Below, piece by piece: positions 36,858-46,244 of a stretch of 64,000 nucleotides of DNA. Below the pieces are notes generated by a model. The model made no database searches. It saw only the letters and a program-made list of their open reading frames with translations, and had not been told where the DNA came from. Each line of letters begins with the position of its first letter. The stretch's first letter is position 1. Made by a program: the position numbers and the translations under genes. Source of the stretch: Microbulbifer variabilis ATCC 700307. Its GTDB lineage: Bacteria; Pseudomonadota; Gammaproteobacteria; Pseudomonadales; Cellvibrionaceae. Where the stretch lies: positions 372,001-436,000 of the forward strand of contig NZ_AQYJ01000026.1 in assembly GCF_000380565.1 (NCBI RefSeq), written 5' to 3'.

Positions 36858-37868
36858 ATGAAAAAAACTCTTATCCTGTACACTGGCGGAACCCTGGGCA
36901 TGCGTCGAAGCGAGTCCGGCTACATCCCGGATGCCGATTTGGAAGGCGCTCTAGAACGCCTTTTACAAGATGCCATTGGCCAGCTCCCAAGCTATGACTT
37001 TCAGGCTCTCGACCCACTGCTGGATAGCGCTAATATGCAGCCTCGGGACTGGTATCGTATTGCCACCCTGATACGCGACAACTATAGCCAGTACTCCGGC
37101 TTTGTCGTGTTGCACGGTACCGACACCATGGCCTATACCGCATCCGCACTCTCTTTTGCGCTTCAGGGCCTGGCCAAACCAGTACTGGTTACCGGCTCGC
37201 AGATTCCCCTGAGGGAGATGCGAAGTGATGCTTACAACAACCTGATTGCCGCCCTTTTGCTCAGTGGTTCCGATGAAATCAAGGAGATCTGTCTCTACTT
37301 CAACGGCAAACTGTTGCGAGGTAACCGCGCTGTTAAAGTGAGTTCAGGCTCACTGGATGCCTTTACCAGTCCGAACTATCCATGCCTTGGTGAAGTGGGC
37401 ATTCAGATCAACATTGATCGCAACGCCTTACTGGAACCCGGTGGTGCTACACAATTCCAAATCCCGGAATCCGCTGATGGCGATGTTGTACTAATAAAGC
37501 TTTTCCCCGGCATTTCCTCCCTCTTCCTCAGTAAGGTCATTGAACATCGCCCGCGAGGCTTGGTGATAGAGACCTATGGTACCGGTAATGCACCCACCGA
37601 TGACTGTGCCTTTACCTCACAACTGGAGAAAGCTACGGAGTTGGGCATTATCTGTGTAGCCGTATCCCAGTGCCTCGAAAATGTAGTAGACCTAGGCAAG
37701 TATGCAGCGGGCTCTGCCTTATTACGCGCAGGTGTTATTGGTGGATTGGATATGACCAGCGAAGCTTGTTTTGCCAAGTTAAATCACTTATTAGCTATGG
37801 GCTATCCAACCGATAAAATCAAAGAACTGATGGAAACTTCACTGTGTGGAGAGTGTACCCCCAGTTAA
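36858..37868 (+). CDS. ansA: Type I (cytoplasmic) L-asparaginase
   Basis: Hydrolyses asparagine to aspartate and ammonia. I choose ATG 36858 because it gives MKKTLILYTGGTLGM at the terminus and 336 residues, matching E. coli AnsA; the longer reading from 36744 crosses the inverted repeat and adds 38 non-homologous residues. Both threonine motifs are present: YTGGTLG (Thr12 region) and LHGTDTMAYTASALSF, with TGSQIPLREMRSDAYNN between. No signal peptide is present. It is followed by a regulator and aspartase, so asparagine would be taken on to fumarate. Confidence 0.94.
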   Translation: MKKTLILYTGGTLGMRRSESGYIPDADLEGALERLLQDAIGQLPSYDFQALDPLLDSANMQPRDWYRIATLIRDNYSQYSGFVVLHGTDTMAYTASALSFALQGLAKPVLVTGSQIPLREMRSDAYNNLIAALLLSGSDEIKEICLYFNGKLLRGNRAVKVSSGSLDAFTSPNYPCLGEVGIQINIDRNALLEPGGATQFQIPESADGDVVLIKLFPGISSLFLSKVIEHRPRGLVIETYGTGNAPTDDCAFTSQLEKATELGIICVAVSQCLENVVDLGKYAAGSALLRAGVIGGLDMTSEACFAKLNHLLAMGYPTDKIKELMETSLCGECTPS

Positions 37869-37956
37869 ATAGAGTGGGAAATCGGCATACCCAGGGAGTG
37901 GTTAATAAAATATTGGGAAGGATTTTCCGGGCATTGGAACCAGAAGCAGATAATCG

Positions 37957-38772
37957 ATGAGTAACGACTTCTCACAAAACTTACGCCTTTTGTGCAGTTT
38001 CTACCGCTCAATCGCCGAAGTGTGCAGGCGTATGGAGGTTAATCGGGCGCAATTTAATAAATATCTGAATGGTCATACCCAACCTTCGCAGTACACTCTC
38101 AATAAAATCTGCCATTTTTTTGGGGTTGAGCCTCACGAAATTATGATGCCTCATGAACAGTTTGATCAGATTGTTCGTGTACGCAGCACACCCTCAAGTA
38201 CAAAAGAAGCAATACGCCCATACAGTCCGGATATCGACATTCTCATGCGTGAATCCCAGGGCCGGGCGGATAAGTACCTGGGCTTCTATTTTGAGTATCA
38301 CTACTCCATGACCTTTCCGGATCATATTGTTCGCAGCCTGCTACATATAGAGTCCGATGGAGATGGCTATTACTTCCAGCGCTTTGAGCGTATGCGCTAT
38401 CCGAACAGGGAGGAATGGTACAAATCCCGCTATAAGGGAATGCTCTTTTTTCTTTCTGAGCGCATATTCCTGATTGGTTACGAAGCCCTGACACGAAATG
38501 AGATAGCACAAACTATTCTCTACCCAACCTATAAGAGCCGCGTCAGTTATTTATCAGGCCTCAAGCTTGGTGCTTCCGCCAATGACAGACGGGAACCCGT
38601 CTGCACCAAAGTGGTTTTGGAGTCCCTTGGACGAAATATCAGTATTAAAAATGCATTGAAGCTTTGCGGCGTTTTTGGTCCGGACTCAGGTGAAATCAAC
38701 CCGAATATCCGTGAAAACATCCAGACCTCAACTACTGAGGGCCCGCAGAATTTTTTTGCCACCCCACTTTAA
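37957..38772 (+). CDS. HTH (XRE-type) transcriptional regulator with unknown C-terminal domain
   Basis: A 271-residue protein with a helix-turn-helix at about residues 18-60 (SIAEVCRRMEVNRAQFNKYL, GHTQPSQYTLNKICHFFGVE). A region of about 190 residues follows that I do not recognise, rich in Tyr/Phe/Arg (YLGFYFEYHYSMTFPDHIV, WYKSRYKGMLFFLSERIFL). It sits between asparaginase and aspartase on the same strand and probably regulates them in response to asparagine or aspartate; that is inferred from position. It is unlike Bacillus AnsR in length. Confidence 0.8.
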   Translation: MSNDFSQNLRLLCSFYRSIAEVCRRMEVNRAQFNKYLNGHTQPSQYTLNKICHFFGVEPHEIMMPHEQFDQIVRVRSTPSSTKEAIRPYSPDIDILMRESQGRADKYLGFYFEYHYSMTFPDHIVRSLLHIESDGDGYYFQRFERMRYPNREEWYKSRYKGMLFFLSERIFLIGYEALTRNEIAQTILYPTYKSRVSYLSGLKLGASANDRREPVCTKVVLESLGRNISIKNALKLCGVFGPDSGEINPNIRENIQTSTTEGPQNFFATPL

Positions 38773-38781
38773 ACAACAAAG

Positions 38782-38800
38782 CCCCTTTTCACTTAAGGGG
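38782..38800 (+). terminator. Short hairpin after the regulator gene
   Basis: Stem CCCCTT (38782-38787) / AAGGGG (38795-38800), followed by TCAATTT, ten bases after the regulator stop. Weak; may only attenuate into aspA. Confidence 0.4.
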
Positions 38801-38897
38801 TCAATTTACCGCAACAAAAAGGCGAACCTCAGAGCAAAGTAAACCTTGCTCTCTACGCACTCGCCCACATGCAGATAAAGAGAAAACAGGAATCAAT

Positions 38898-40364
38898 ATG
38901 ACCAATGATTTCCATACACTAAAACCCATGCCCGTATTCAGCGCCGGCAGCGCAACACGAGTTGAGCGCGACCTGCTGGGGGAGCGTGAAGTGCCTGCAG
39001 ATGTTTATTTTGGCATCCAGACACTGCGCGCCCTGGAAAATTTCCAGATAACGGGGATTACCGTGAATCACTTCCCCAACCTGGTAAAAGCCCTGGCGAT
39101 GGTCAAAAAGGCTGCGGCACAGGCCAACCGGGAACTGGGCTATCTTGAAAACAACCTGCAAACAGCCATTGCGGGCGCCTGTGATGAAATTATCGACGGC
39201 AAACTGCACGACCAGTTTCTTGTGGACATGATTCAGGGGGGGGCCGGCACCTCCACCAATATGAATGCCAATGAAGTTATAGCTAATCGCGCACTGGAGC
39301 TGTTGGGGCATAGTAAAGGCGAATACCAAAAAGCCCACCCTAACAACCACGTAAACCTGTCACAGTCCACTAACGATGTTTACCCAACCTCCATCAACCT
39401 GGCCGTACTGCTTAGCTACAACGATTTGGTACAGTCTATGGAGGTTCTCTGTGTCGAATTCGATAAAAAGGCCGAAGAATTCGCTCAGGTTATAAAAATG
39501 GGGCGTACCCAGCTGCAAGATGCTGTCCCCATGACTCTGGGGCAAGAGTTTGCTGCCTTCGCCGCAACCGTTCGTGAAGATGTCGCCAGAGTCAAGGAGC
39601 TGGTGACACTGTTTACAGAAATCAATATGGGCGGTACCGCGATTGGCACAGGCATCAATACTGACCCCGAGTACCGCCAGTTAGTTGTTTCAGCCCTTTC
39701 TGAAATTTCCGGCATAGATTTTGTCTGCGCAGAAAATCTGGTTGAGGCGACTTCCGATATGGGCGCCTTCGTAATGTTTTCCGGCGTGATGAAACGTATC
39801 GCGGTAAAAATCTCAAAAATTTGCAGCGACCTGCGTTTATTATCCAGCGGCCCACGCGCCGGCCTCAATGAAATCAACCTCCCACCAATGCAGCCCGGCT
39901 CATCGATTATGCCCGGCAAGGTAAACCCCGTAATTCCAGAAGTGGTTAACCAGGTCGCCTACCAGGTAATTGGCAACGATCTGACCATTACCCTGGCAGC
40001 AGAGTCCGGCCAGCTACAGTTAAACGTTATGGAACCTGTAATCGCCTTTAACCTGCTGCAGTCTATGCGACTGATGACTCAAGCTATGGATACCCTGGCA
40101 CAACGCTGTATCAGTGGCATCACCGCCAATGAGGAGCACTGCCTGCAGATGGTGGAAAACAGCATTGGCCTGATCACTGCGGTAAATCCATTTATCGGCT
40201 ACGAAAATGCGACCCGTATAGCCAAACAAGCATTGATTACCGGGGCCAGCGTGAAACAGCTAATTTTAGAAGATGGGCTGCTAAGCGAGGAGGAACTCAA
40301 TGATATTCTTGCTCCGGAAAATATGACCCAACCCAGGAAAGTATCCTTGAAAAGCCCTGCTTAA
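38898..40364 (+). CDS. aspA: Aspartate ammonia-lyase (aspartase)
   Basis: Converts L-aspartate to fumarate and ammonia. The 488-residue protein carries the fumarase/aspartase signature GSSIMPGKVNP at residues 334-344, TRVERDLLGEREVPADVYFG near the start, HPNNHVNLSQSTNDVYPTS, and GRTQLQDAVPMTLGQEF. The VYFGIQTLRALENF segment is characteristic of aspartase rather than fumarase. It ends the asparagine-catabolic group and converges on dsbC across a hairpin. Confidence 0.95.
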   Translation: MTNDFHTLKPMPVFSAGSATRVERDLLGEREVPADVYFGIQTLRALENFQITGITVNHFPNLVKALAMVKKAAAQANRELGYLENNLQTAIAGACDEIIDGKLHDQFLVDMIQGGAGTSTNMNANEVIANRALELLGHSKGEYQKAHPNNHVNLSQSTNDVYPTSINLAVLLSYNDLVQSMEVLCVEFDKKAEEFAQVIKMGRTQLQDAVPMTLGQEFAAFAATVREDVARVKELVTLFTEINMGGTAIGTGINTDPEYRQLVVSALSEISGIDFVCAENLVEATSDMGAFVMFSGVMKRIAVKISKICSDLRLLSSGPRAGLNEINLPPMQPGSSIMPGKVNPVIPEVVNQVAYQVIGNDLTITLAAESGQLQLNVMEPVIAFNLLQSMRLMTQAMDTLAQRCISGITANEEHCLQMVENSIGLITAVNPFIGYENATRIAKQALITGASVKQLILEDGLLSEEELNDILAPENMTQPRKVSLKSPA

Positions 40365-40373
40365 TAGAGAGAC

Positions 40374-40394
40374 GCCGGCAGCTCAGCTGCCGGC
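40374..40394. terminator. Bidirectional hairpin between aspA and dsbC
   Basis: GCCGGCAG (40374-40381) / CTGCCGGC (40387-40394) with a CTCAG loop lies midway between the convergent stops of aspA and dsbC and is followed by TTATC on the plus strand. Confidence 0.65.
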
Positions 40395-40413
40395 TTATCA
40401 GGCTCGGAAAGGA

Positions 40414-41166
40414 TTAAATACCCAGCTCCTTAACTAAAGATGCCGGCGGTAGATAACCCGGTACCACTCGACCATCTTCCATTACGATAGTAGGCGTACC
40501 ACGGACATCAATCGCCTCATTGCCGAGCTTGTATTGAGCCGCCACTGGATTGTTATCGCAAACCTTAAGGGGCACATTCTCCCGGTTTTTCAGAGCGGTC
40601 AATGTTTTATTACTGTCGTCAGCACACCATGCGGTAGCGAGCTTGCGGTACCCCAGAGACTGCAAACCACCTCTCGGGAACGCTAGGTAGCGCACCTCAA
40701 TACCACGTTTATTCAGCTCAGGCACATCCTGGTGCAGCTTGCGGCAATAACCACAATCCACATCGGTAAATACATAGATGCTCGCCTTGGTCTCCCCCTT
40801 CGGAGAGAACACAATCATGTCCTTAACATCCTGATTGCCCATCACCTTGGCCCGATGACCGGCCCTACGCGTCTCAGAGAGGTTAGCGAGGCCACCTCCA
40901 CTCTTCACCTGAAACAAGTCGCCGTAGATAAAATGACCGCCGTCTTCTGAGACAAATAGGGTAGTGTTGCCACCATCTACATCCACCTCATAGAGTCCTC
41001 TAATTGGGCTCTTACGCACATCGCCATAAGTGGCCTTGGGGTTACCAGTCTCCAGGCGAGCCTTTATGGCTTTTGCAACATTTGCGTCGACTTCCGCCAG
41101 GGCCGCAGATCCAAGCAGGCCGAGCAGTAAACCAGCGAATGCTAGTGGCTTCTTGATAAGCATCAT
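40414..41166 (-). CDS. dsbC: Thiol:disulfide interchange protein DsbC
   Basis: Periplasmic disulfide isomerase of 250 residues. It has a signal peptide (PLAFAGLLLGLLGSAALA), an N-terminal dimerisation domain, and a thioredoxin domain with the active site CGYC at residues 138-141 (FTDVDCGYCRKLH). A second Cys pair follows (WCADDS and KVCDNN), and the cis-Pro loop is GTPTIV. In Pseudomonas dsbC lies next to hom-thrC; here the ansA-regulator-aspA block has come between. Confidence 0.96.
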   Translation of the reverse strand: MMLIKKPLAFAGLLLGLLGSAALAEVDANVAKAIKARLETGNPKATYGDVRKSPIRGLYEVDVDGGNTTLFVSEDGGHFIYGDLFQVKSGGGLANLSETRRAGHRAKVMGNQDVKDMIVFSPKGETKASIYVFTDVDCGYCRKLHQDVPELNKRGIEVRYLAFPRGGLQSLGYRKLATAWCADDSNKTLTALKNRENVPLKVCDNNPVAAQYKLGNEAIDVRGTPTIVMEDGRVVPGYLPPASLVKELGI

Positions 41167-41502
41167 TACCGATTGCTCCTTAAATTCTCAATGGGCTTCG
41201 ACTCAAACGTCGGCCTTCAGTTCCAGCCAGTATGGCAGCTAATTACCGTAACCGGTCTCAATGGCGCGTTTTAACATATTCAGGCACAGGGAACTACGCC
41301 CTAATGCCAAGGTTGTGAGCTGAACAACCGAAACTTACAAATATTTGTTTTTATGTGAGGATTGGGATTTCCGGGCCTCACCAGCCTTTATCCACCACCG
41401 GCTGGCCACTCACTTACCCTGCCAGGTTGGCGGCCACTCCCACAAGAGCTGATTAGAGGGTAAATGACCTAAGGGTCCCATCGCTCAAAATCTATCAGGC
41501 AC
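41167..41502. other. Gene-free interval between dsbC and rplS
   Basis: About 340 bases hold the dsbC promoter region, but no open reading frame, tRNA or other RNA gene that I can support. Confidence 0.5.
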
Positions 41503-41535
41503 AAAAAAGCCGGGACCATTTGGCCCCGGCTTTTT
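41503..41535 (-). terminator. Strong rho-independent terminator of the rpsP-rimM-trmD-rplS operon
   Basis: Stem GCCGGGRCC-type: on the minus strand AAAAAGCCGGG pairs with CCCGGCTTTTTT around a 10-base loop and ends in a U-tract, 21 bases past the rplS stop. Confidence 0.9.
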
Positions 41536-41556
41536 CGTGAGCTGCTAGAGAAGTAC

Positions 41557-41907
41557 TTAGTTAAGCTTCTCTTTGATACGCGCCGCTTTACCAGTCAGGT
41601 TGCGCAGGTAGTACAACTTAGCCTGACGCACGTCACCACGACGCTTCACCTTAATACTGTCAACCAGCGGGCTGTGAGTTTGGAAAGTACGCTCTACACC
41701 AACGCCATGGGAGATTTTACGCACGGTGAAAGAGGAGTTCAGGCCACGGTTACGCTTACCGATAACCACACCTTCAAACGCCTGCAGACGCTCACGGTTA
41801 CCCTCTTTTACTTTTACCTGAACGATTACAGTGTCGCCCGGTGCGAAAGGAGGTACTTCGCTCTTCAGCTGTTCCTGCTCCAGCTGTTGGATAATTTTGT
41901 TAGTCAT
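41557..41907 (-). CDS. rplS: 50S ribosomal protein L19
   Basis: 116-residue ribosomal protein located at the 30S-50S interface. It has the standard motifs [59 protein letters not shown] and the basic C-terminus [16 protein letters not shown]. Last gene of the rpsP-rimM-trmD-rplS operon, 88 bases after trmD. Confidence 0.98.
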   Translation of the reverse strand: MTNKIIQQLEQEQLKSEVPPFAPGDTVIVQVKVKEGNRERLQAFEGVVIGKRNRGLNSSFTVRKISHGVGVERTFQTHSPLVDSIKVKRRGDVRQAKLYYLRNLTGKAARIKEKLN

Positions 41908-41995
41908 TTGGATTTGCTCCCAAATAGAGTTTGTGTAGCTTCTCAGCTAGTTCACCGAACTACTCCCGCCTCCCGGCGAATCCGGCATCAATTTT

Positions 41996-42751
41996 TTAGG
42001 ACTTCTGCTCCTGCTGAATTTCCTCCAGCAGCTGCTTCTGCTCCTTATCCAGCTCCATCCCTTCCAAAAGGTCAGGGCGGCGCTGTTGTGTGCGCACCAG
42101 TGCCTGCTTGAGGCGCCAACGGCGTATTCTTTCATGGTTGCCCGAGAGCAACACTTCCGGCACCGCTACGCCCCGGTACTGCTCTGGCCGGGTGTAGTGG
42201 GGACAGTCCAGCAGCCCCGAGGAAAAAGAGTCCTCAACTGCAGACTGATCGTGTCCTAAAGCACCGGGAATCAGGCGGGTAATCGCATCCACCATCACCA
42301 TAGCAGCCAATTCGCCACCGCTAAGGACATAGTCACCAATAGACCACTCTTCGTCGATCATTGATTCGACAATGCGCTCATCTATCCCCTCATAGCGCCC
42401 AGCCAGCAGAACCAGATTGCCAGCTTCGGAAAGGTCTTCGACCCCGCGCTGATCCAGTTGCCGCCCTTGGGGAGACAGATAGATACTTCGTACAGCCTTA
42501 CCATCCTCACCGGCCCAGCTGCGAGCAGCCTGTAAAGCCTGGTAAAGGGGTTCAGCCATCATCACCATTCCGGGACCACCACCGTAAGGTCGATCATCCA
42601 CAGTGCGGTGTTTGTCACTGGTGAACTCCCGAGGGTTCCAGCAGCGCACTTCCAACAGGCCATCTTTCACAGCCCGGCCGCTGACGCCATACTCGGTCAA
42701 TGCGGCAAACATTTCCGGGAAAATGCTTACCAGAGCGATTCTTTTTGTCAT
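41996..42751 (-). CDS. trmD: tRNA (guanine-N1)-methyltransferase
   Basis: SPOUT methyltransferase that makes m1G37 next to the anticodon and prevents frameshifting. The 251-residue protein has [15 protein letters not shown], the knotted SAM site [12 protein letters not shown] and [20 protein letters not shown], and the catalytic-region [18 protein letters not shown] [12 protein letters not shown]. It follows rimM by 12 bases. Confidence 0.98.
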   Translation of the reverse strand: MTKRIALVSIFPEMFAALTEYGVSGRAVKDGLLEVRCWNPREFTSDKHRTVDDRPYGGGPGMVMMAEPLYQALQAARSWAGEDGKAVRSIYLSPQGRQLDQRGVEDLSEAGNLVLLAGRYEGIDERIVESMIDEEWSIGDYVLSGGELAAMVMVDAITRLIPGALGHDQSAVEDSFSSGLLDCPHYTRPEQYRGVAVPEVLLSGNHERIRRWRLKQALVRTQQRRPDLLEGMELDKEQKQLLEEIQQEQKS

Positions 42752-42763
42752 CGCCCAAACGCC

Positions 42764-43324
42764 TTAAAAAGCCGGGTCCCAGTCGACGGTAATTACACCG
42801 GCTTCCAGGTCAATATCTGCAATAAACTGGTCTGGCAAATAGGGAATCAAGCGCTCGCGCTTATCATCACCTCCGCGCACCACCAACACATCATTGGCGC
42901 CAGTTTCCATCATGCGTGCGACAATACCAAAGTCGTGCTCTCCGCCGTTGAAACGGCTGATAACCCGTAAACCTTCGAGCTGGTGCCAGTAGTACTCGCC
43001 CTGCCCCAGTTCCGGCATAAGATCACGCGCAACGGCAATATCACGCTGGCAAAGTTGAGCCGCTAAATCGCGGTCATCCACGCCTTTCACATGTACAATC
43101 AATCCCTTTCCGTGACGCTTACCAGCGTCGACTTCCAGGGCCTCCCAGCCTTTCGGCCCCCGCAACCACCAATTGGGGAATTGCAGGATGTTGTCCATCG
43201 GCTCGGTATAGGAGTGAACCTTGACCCAGCCGCGCACACCATAAACGGTAGTCACGCGCCCTACAGTGACCAATTGATCGGAGTTCTCACCGCTATTCGT
43301 CACAGGCGCACCACTTACGCGCAA
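42764..43324 (-). CDS. rimM: 16S rRNA processing protein RimM
   Basis: 30S maturation factor binding S19, 186 residues as read. The N-terminal RimM domain (VTVGRVTTVYGVRGWVKVHS) and the C-terminal PRC-barrel (YYWHQLEGLRVISRFNGGEH, LIPYLPDQFIADIDLEAG) are present. The start is uncertain: TTG 43322-43324 directly follows the rpsP stop, and GTG 43301-43303 seven codons on is equally plausible. Confidence 0.96.
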   Translation of the reverse strand: MRVSGAPVTNSGENSDQLVTVGRVTTVYGVRGWVKVHSYTEPMDNILQFPNWWLRGPKGWEALEVDAGKRHGKGLIVHVKGVDDRDLAAQLCQRDIAVARDLMPELGQGEYYWHQLEGLRVISRFNGGEHDFGIVARMMETGANDVLVVRGGDDKRERLIPYLPDQFIADIDLEAGVITVDWDPAF

Positions 43325-43325
43325 A

Positions 43326-43565
43326 TTAAGCGGATTCTTTCAGCAGCTTGCTGACGCGGTCAGAAACCTGTGCGCCGCGGCCCAGCCAAAAGTCAACGCG
43401 CTCACGATCGATACGCAGACGCTCTTCCTGGCCACGAGCAACCGGGTTGAAGAATCCAACACGCTCAATGAAACGACCGTCGCGGGAATTGCGGCTGTCG
43501 GTTACGGTCAGGTGATAGAACGGACGCTTTTTAGCGCCGCCACGAGCCAAACGAATGGTTACCAT
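43326..43565 (-). CDS. rpsP: 30S ribosomal protein S16
   Basis: 79-residue protein beginning [20 protein letters not shown] at ATG 43563-43565. A longer in-frame reading to 43715 adds 50 residues without homology and is rejected. [18 protein letters not shown] and [14 protein letters not shown] are typical. It is the first gene of the ribosomal operon, with the leader and promoter in 43566-43690. Confidence 0.98.
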   Translation of the reverse strand: MVTIRLARGGAKKRPFYHLTVTDSRNSRDGRFIERVGFFNPVARGQEERLRIDRERVDFWLGRGAQVSDRVSKLLKESA

Positions 43566-43695
43566 GTAACTTTCCTGTAGATTCAAATACTGGATGGCTG
43601 TGTTGAGCAGCCACCTATACAACTTCGCCGGCAGCTCACCCAGCGAAAGGCGGCGTATTCTAATGTACCGCAGGGGATTTGTATAGCGATTCATC

Positions 43696-43713
43696 GGGCC
43701 GCAACAGCGGCCC
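43696..43713 (-). terminator. Hairpin after ffh
   Basis: GGGCCGC (43696-43702) / GCGGCCC (43707-43713) with a 4-base loop, nine bases past the ffh stop. No U-tract on the minus strand, so termination strength is doubtful. Confidence 0.45.
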
Positions 43714-43721
43714 AAAAGGCA

Positions 43722-45143
43722 CTATTTCTTCTTAAAACCAGGAGGCAAACCACCAGGCAGGCCACCCATGCCGCCAACACCTCCGGGCATACCGCCACCC
43801 ATGCCAGGCAGGCCGCCAAGGCCGCGCATCATTTTGCCCATACCGCCGCCTTTGAGCTTCTTCATCATTTTACCCATCTGCTTGTGCTGCTTGAGCAGAC
43901 GATTCAAATCCTGTAACTGGGTGCCGGAACCGGCCACAATGCGGCGCTTACGCGAACCGTTAAGCAGCTCAGGGTTACGGCGCTCAGCGGGGGTCATAGA
44001 GGAAATAATCGCATCCATTCGCTTGAACTCTTTGCCCATATCAGCCTGCTGGGCTGCCTGGGCAACGCCTCCCATGCCCGGCATTTTTTCAAGCAATGAA
44101 CCAAAGCCACCCATATTCTGCATTTGCTGTAGCTGATCGCGAAGATCTTCAAGGTCAAAACCTTTACCCTTCTGGACTTTCTTAACCAGCTTTTCTGCCT
44201 TCTCCTTATCGATTTTTTGCTCAGCCTCTTCGATCAGAGACAGAATATCGCCCATTCCCAAAATACGGGAGGCAATTCGATCTGGGTGGAAGGTCTCCAG
44301 AGCGTCAGTTTTTTCACCGACACCGATAAACTTGATCGGCTTACCAGTCACATGACGCACAGACAACGCCGCACCACCGCGGGCATCACCGTCAGCTTTT
44401 GTCAGGATAACCCCGGTCAGCGGCAGGGCTTCATTAAAGGCACTAGCAGTGTTCACCGCGTCCTGACCGATCATCGCATCAATCACAAACAGGGTTTCTG
44501 CAGGGTTTAGCTCACTGTGTAGTTCGCGAATCTCGTCCATCAGCTGACTATCAATATGCAGACGACCAGCGGTATCGACGATAAGCACATCAGCAAACTG
44601 TTTGCGCGCAGCATCTACAGCACCTTTGGCGATATCCAAAGGCTTCTGCTCAGCCTCCGACGGGTGAAACAATGCACCCACTTCACCCGCCAGAGTCTCC
44701 AATTGCTTGATTGCGGCAGGGCGGTACACATCCGCACTCACCACCATTACCTTTTTCTTTTCCCGCTCCTGCAGGTACTTGGCCAGTTTGGCAACACTGG
44801 TGGTCTTACCGGCACCCTGCAAACCCGCCATCAGGATTACTGCTGGGGGCTGGACAGCAAGGTTAAGTGGCTCAGCAGCGGCCCCCATCACCTTAACCAG
44901 CTCATCCTGAACAATCTTGACGAACTGCTGCCCCGGATTCAGAGCCTTGCTAACCTTCTGCCCCACAGCTGCCGTGCGCACCTGCTGCACGAAAGCCTTA
45001 ACCACTGGCAAGGCGACATCCGCCTCTAGCAGAGCCTTGCGTACCTCACGCAAGGTGTCGCGGATATTGTCATCGGTCAGGCGCGCCTTGCCGGTGACTT
45101 TCTTTAGGGCCGCCGATAAGCGGTCACTCAGGTTATCGAACAT
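43722..45143 (-). CDS. ffh: Signal recognition particle protein Ffh
   Basis: GTPase that binds signal sequences and 4.5S RNA for cotranslational targeting. The start is ATG 45141-45143 (MFDNLSDRLSAALKKVTG), giving 473 residues; an upstream in-frame extension to 45227 has no homology. The N domain is followed by the G domain with GLQGAGKTTS at residues 107-116, DTAGRLHID and TKADGDARGG. The Met-rich M domain has the RNA-binding SGTQLQDLNRLLKQ region and ends in a Gly/Met/Pro tail. It is divergent from ypjD. Confidence 0.98.
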   Translation of the reverse strand: MFDNLSDRLSAALKKVTGKARLTDDNIRDTLREVRKALLEADVALPVVKAFVQQVRTAAVGQKVSKALNPGQQFVKIVQDELVKVMGAAAEPLNLAVQPPAVILMAGLQGAGKTTSVAKLAKYLQEREKKKVMVVSADVYRPAAIKQLETLAGEVGALFHPSEAEQKPLDIAKGAVDAARKQFADVLIVDTAGRLHIDSQLMDEIRELHSELNPAETLFVIDAMIGQDAVNTASAFNEALPLTGVILTKADGDARGGAALSVRHVTGKPIKFIGVGEKTDALETFHPDRIASRILGMGDILSLIEEAEQKIDKEKAEKLVKKVQKGKGFDLEDLRDQLQQMQNMGGFGSLLEKMPGMGGVAQAAQQADMGKEFKRMDAIISSMTPAERRNPELLNGSRKRRIVAGSGTQLQDLNRLLKQHKQMGKMMKKLKGGGMGKMMRGLGGLPGMGGGMPGGVGGMGGLPGGLPPGFKKK

Positions 45144-45347
45144 AAATTCGTCTCGATGTCTCCGATTGCGGATTGGACCCCAGTGCGGAGGGCCGCGAAA
45201 TTTGAGGGAGCCTCTTCTAACTCCCACTTTGAGGCGCGGCAGTATAGCCCAGGTACCCTCACAGCAGAAATATCACCAGATCTTCCCTGTTCCAGCGGGC
45301 TGTGACACACTCCTCTTCTATTGCAATAAAAGATACGGATCTATTCA

Positions 45348-46148
45348 ATGGCGGCATTCGCCCACTGGACGGCAATCGCTCTCTACATAGCTACAACTGC
45401 AGTCGCAGCAGGTGCCCTCGCCCGCGAGCGGCAGCCAAATAATAAACTGCTGCTGGGCCTTCTCGCAGGTGCTTTGATCACACATGCGATATCCCTGGGA
45501 CACACCCTGTTCTCACCCGCAGGATATCGCTTCGACTTACTGGCGATGCTCTCCCTGATCGCCTGGGTGGTAAATCTGTTACTGCTTATTTTGGCTGCAG
45601 GTCGCCCACTAACCCTGCTAATCCTAATCTTTGCTCCCATGGGTGCGCTTACAGAGTTCGCGGCATCGCACACCTGGGGTTCTGTTGAGCCACACCAGCA
45701 GCTCTCCGCAGGCATTGCCGTACACGCATTGCTTTCAATTTCGGCCTACTCCCTGCTGACCTTGGCCACCCTACAGGCTATTTACCTATTTTATCTTAAC
45801 CAGCAGCTGCACAACCACAGGCCTGTGGGCGCCACCCGACTGCTACCGCCGCTTCAGAGCATGGAATCCCTGTTATTTGGCTTGGTCGCGTTCGGGCAGC
45901 TGTTACTCACCGCCTCACTAATCACAGGTTTTATATTTGTGGGAAATCTTTTTGAGCAGGGCCCACTTCACAAAACCATACTCTCCATCATCGCCTGGGT
46001 ACTCTACAGCATCCTCCTATGGGGGCACTGGCAGTGGGGCTGGCGGGGCAACACCGCAGTCCGCTGGACGCTGAGCGCCTTTGCTGCACTGATGCTGGCC
46101 TATTTTGGCAGCAAACTGGTAATGGAAGTGATTTTGCAGCGCGGGTAA
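45348..46148 (+). CDS. ypjD: YpjD-type inner-membrane protein (cytochrome c assembly family)
   Basis: 266-residue polytopic protein of the CcmC/CcsA-like superfamily. It has about eight membrane segments and the family elements FEAS-like TEFAASHTWGSVEPHQQLSA, HALLSISAYSLLTLATLQAI, LLPPLQSMESLLFGLVAFG and the HWQWGWRGNTAVRWTL segment with conserved Trp residues. Its position divergent from ffh and before a CorC-type gene is the same in E. coli. The function is unproven; a role in heme or cytochrome assembly is only suggested by the family. Confidence 0.9.
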   Translation: MAAFAHWTAIALYIATTAVAAGALARERQPNNKLLLGLLAGALITHAISLGHTLFSPAGYRFDLLAMLSLIAWVVNLLLLILAAGRPLTLLILIFAPMGALTEFAASHTWGSVEPHQQLSAGIAVHALLSISAYSLLTLATLQAIYLFYLNQQLHNHRPVGATRLLPPLQSMESLLFGLVAFGQLLLTASLITGFIFVGNLFEQGPLHKTILSIIAWVLYSILLWGHWQWGWRGNTAVRWTLSAFAALMLAYFGSKLVMEVILQRG

Positions 46149-46244
46149 CGTGAATGGATAAAACAACTTAAAAGTGACCGGAAAACTTGCGGAGGTCTGC
46201 ATTCTGTTCCAATATCTCCGCTCCCAAATAAAAAGAGTTCTCCC

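Noticed and set aside
43566..43715. 50-residue N-terminal extension of S16
   Set aside because: S16 begins MVTIRLAR; the extension covers the operon leader.
45144..45227. 28-residue N-terminal extension of Ffh
   Set aside because: Arg/Pro/Gly-rich and not part of the family; MFDNLSDRLS at 45143 is the conserved start.
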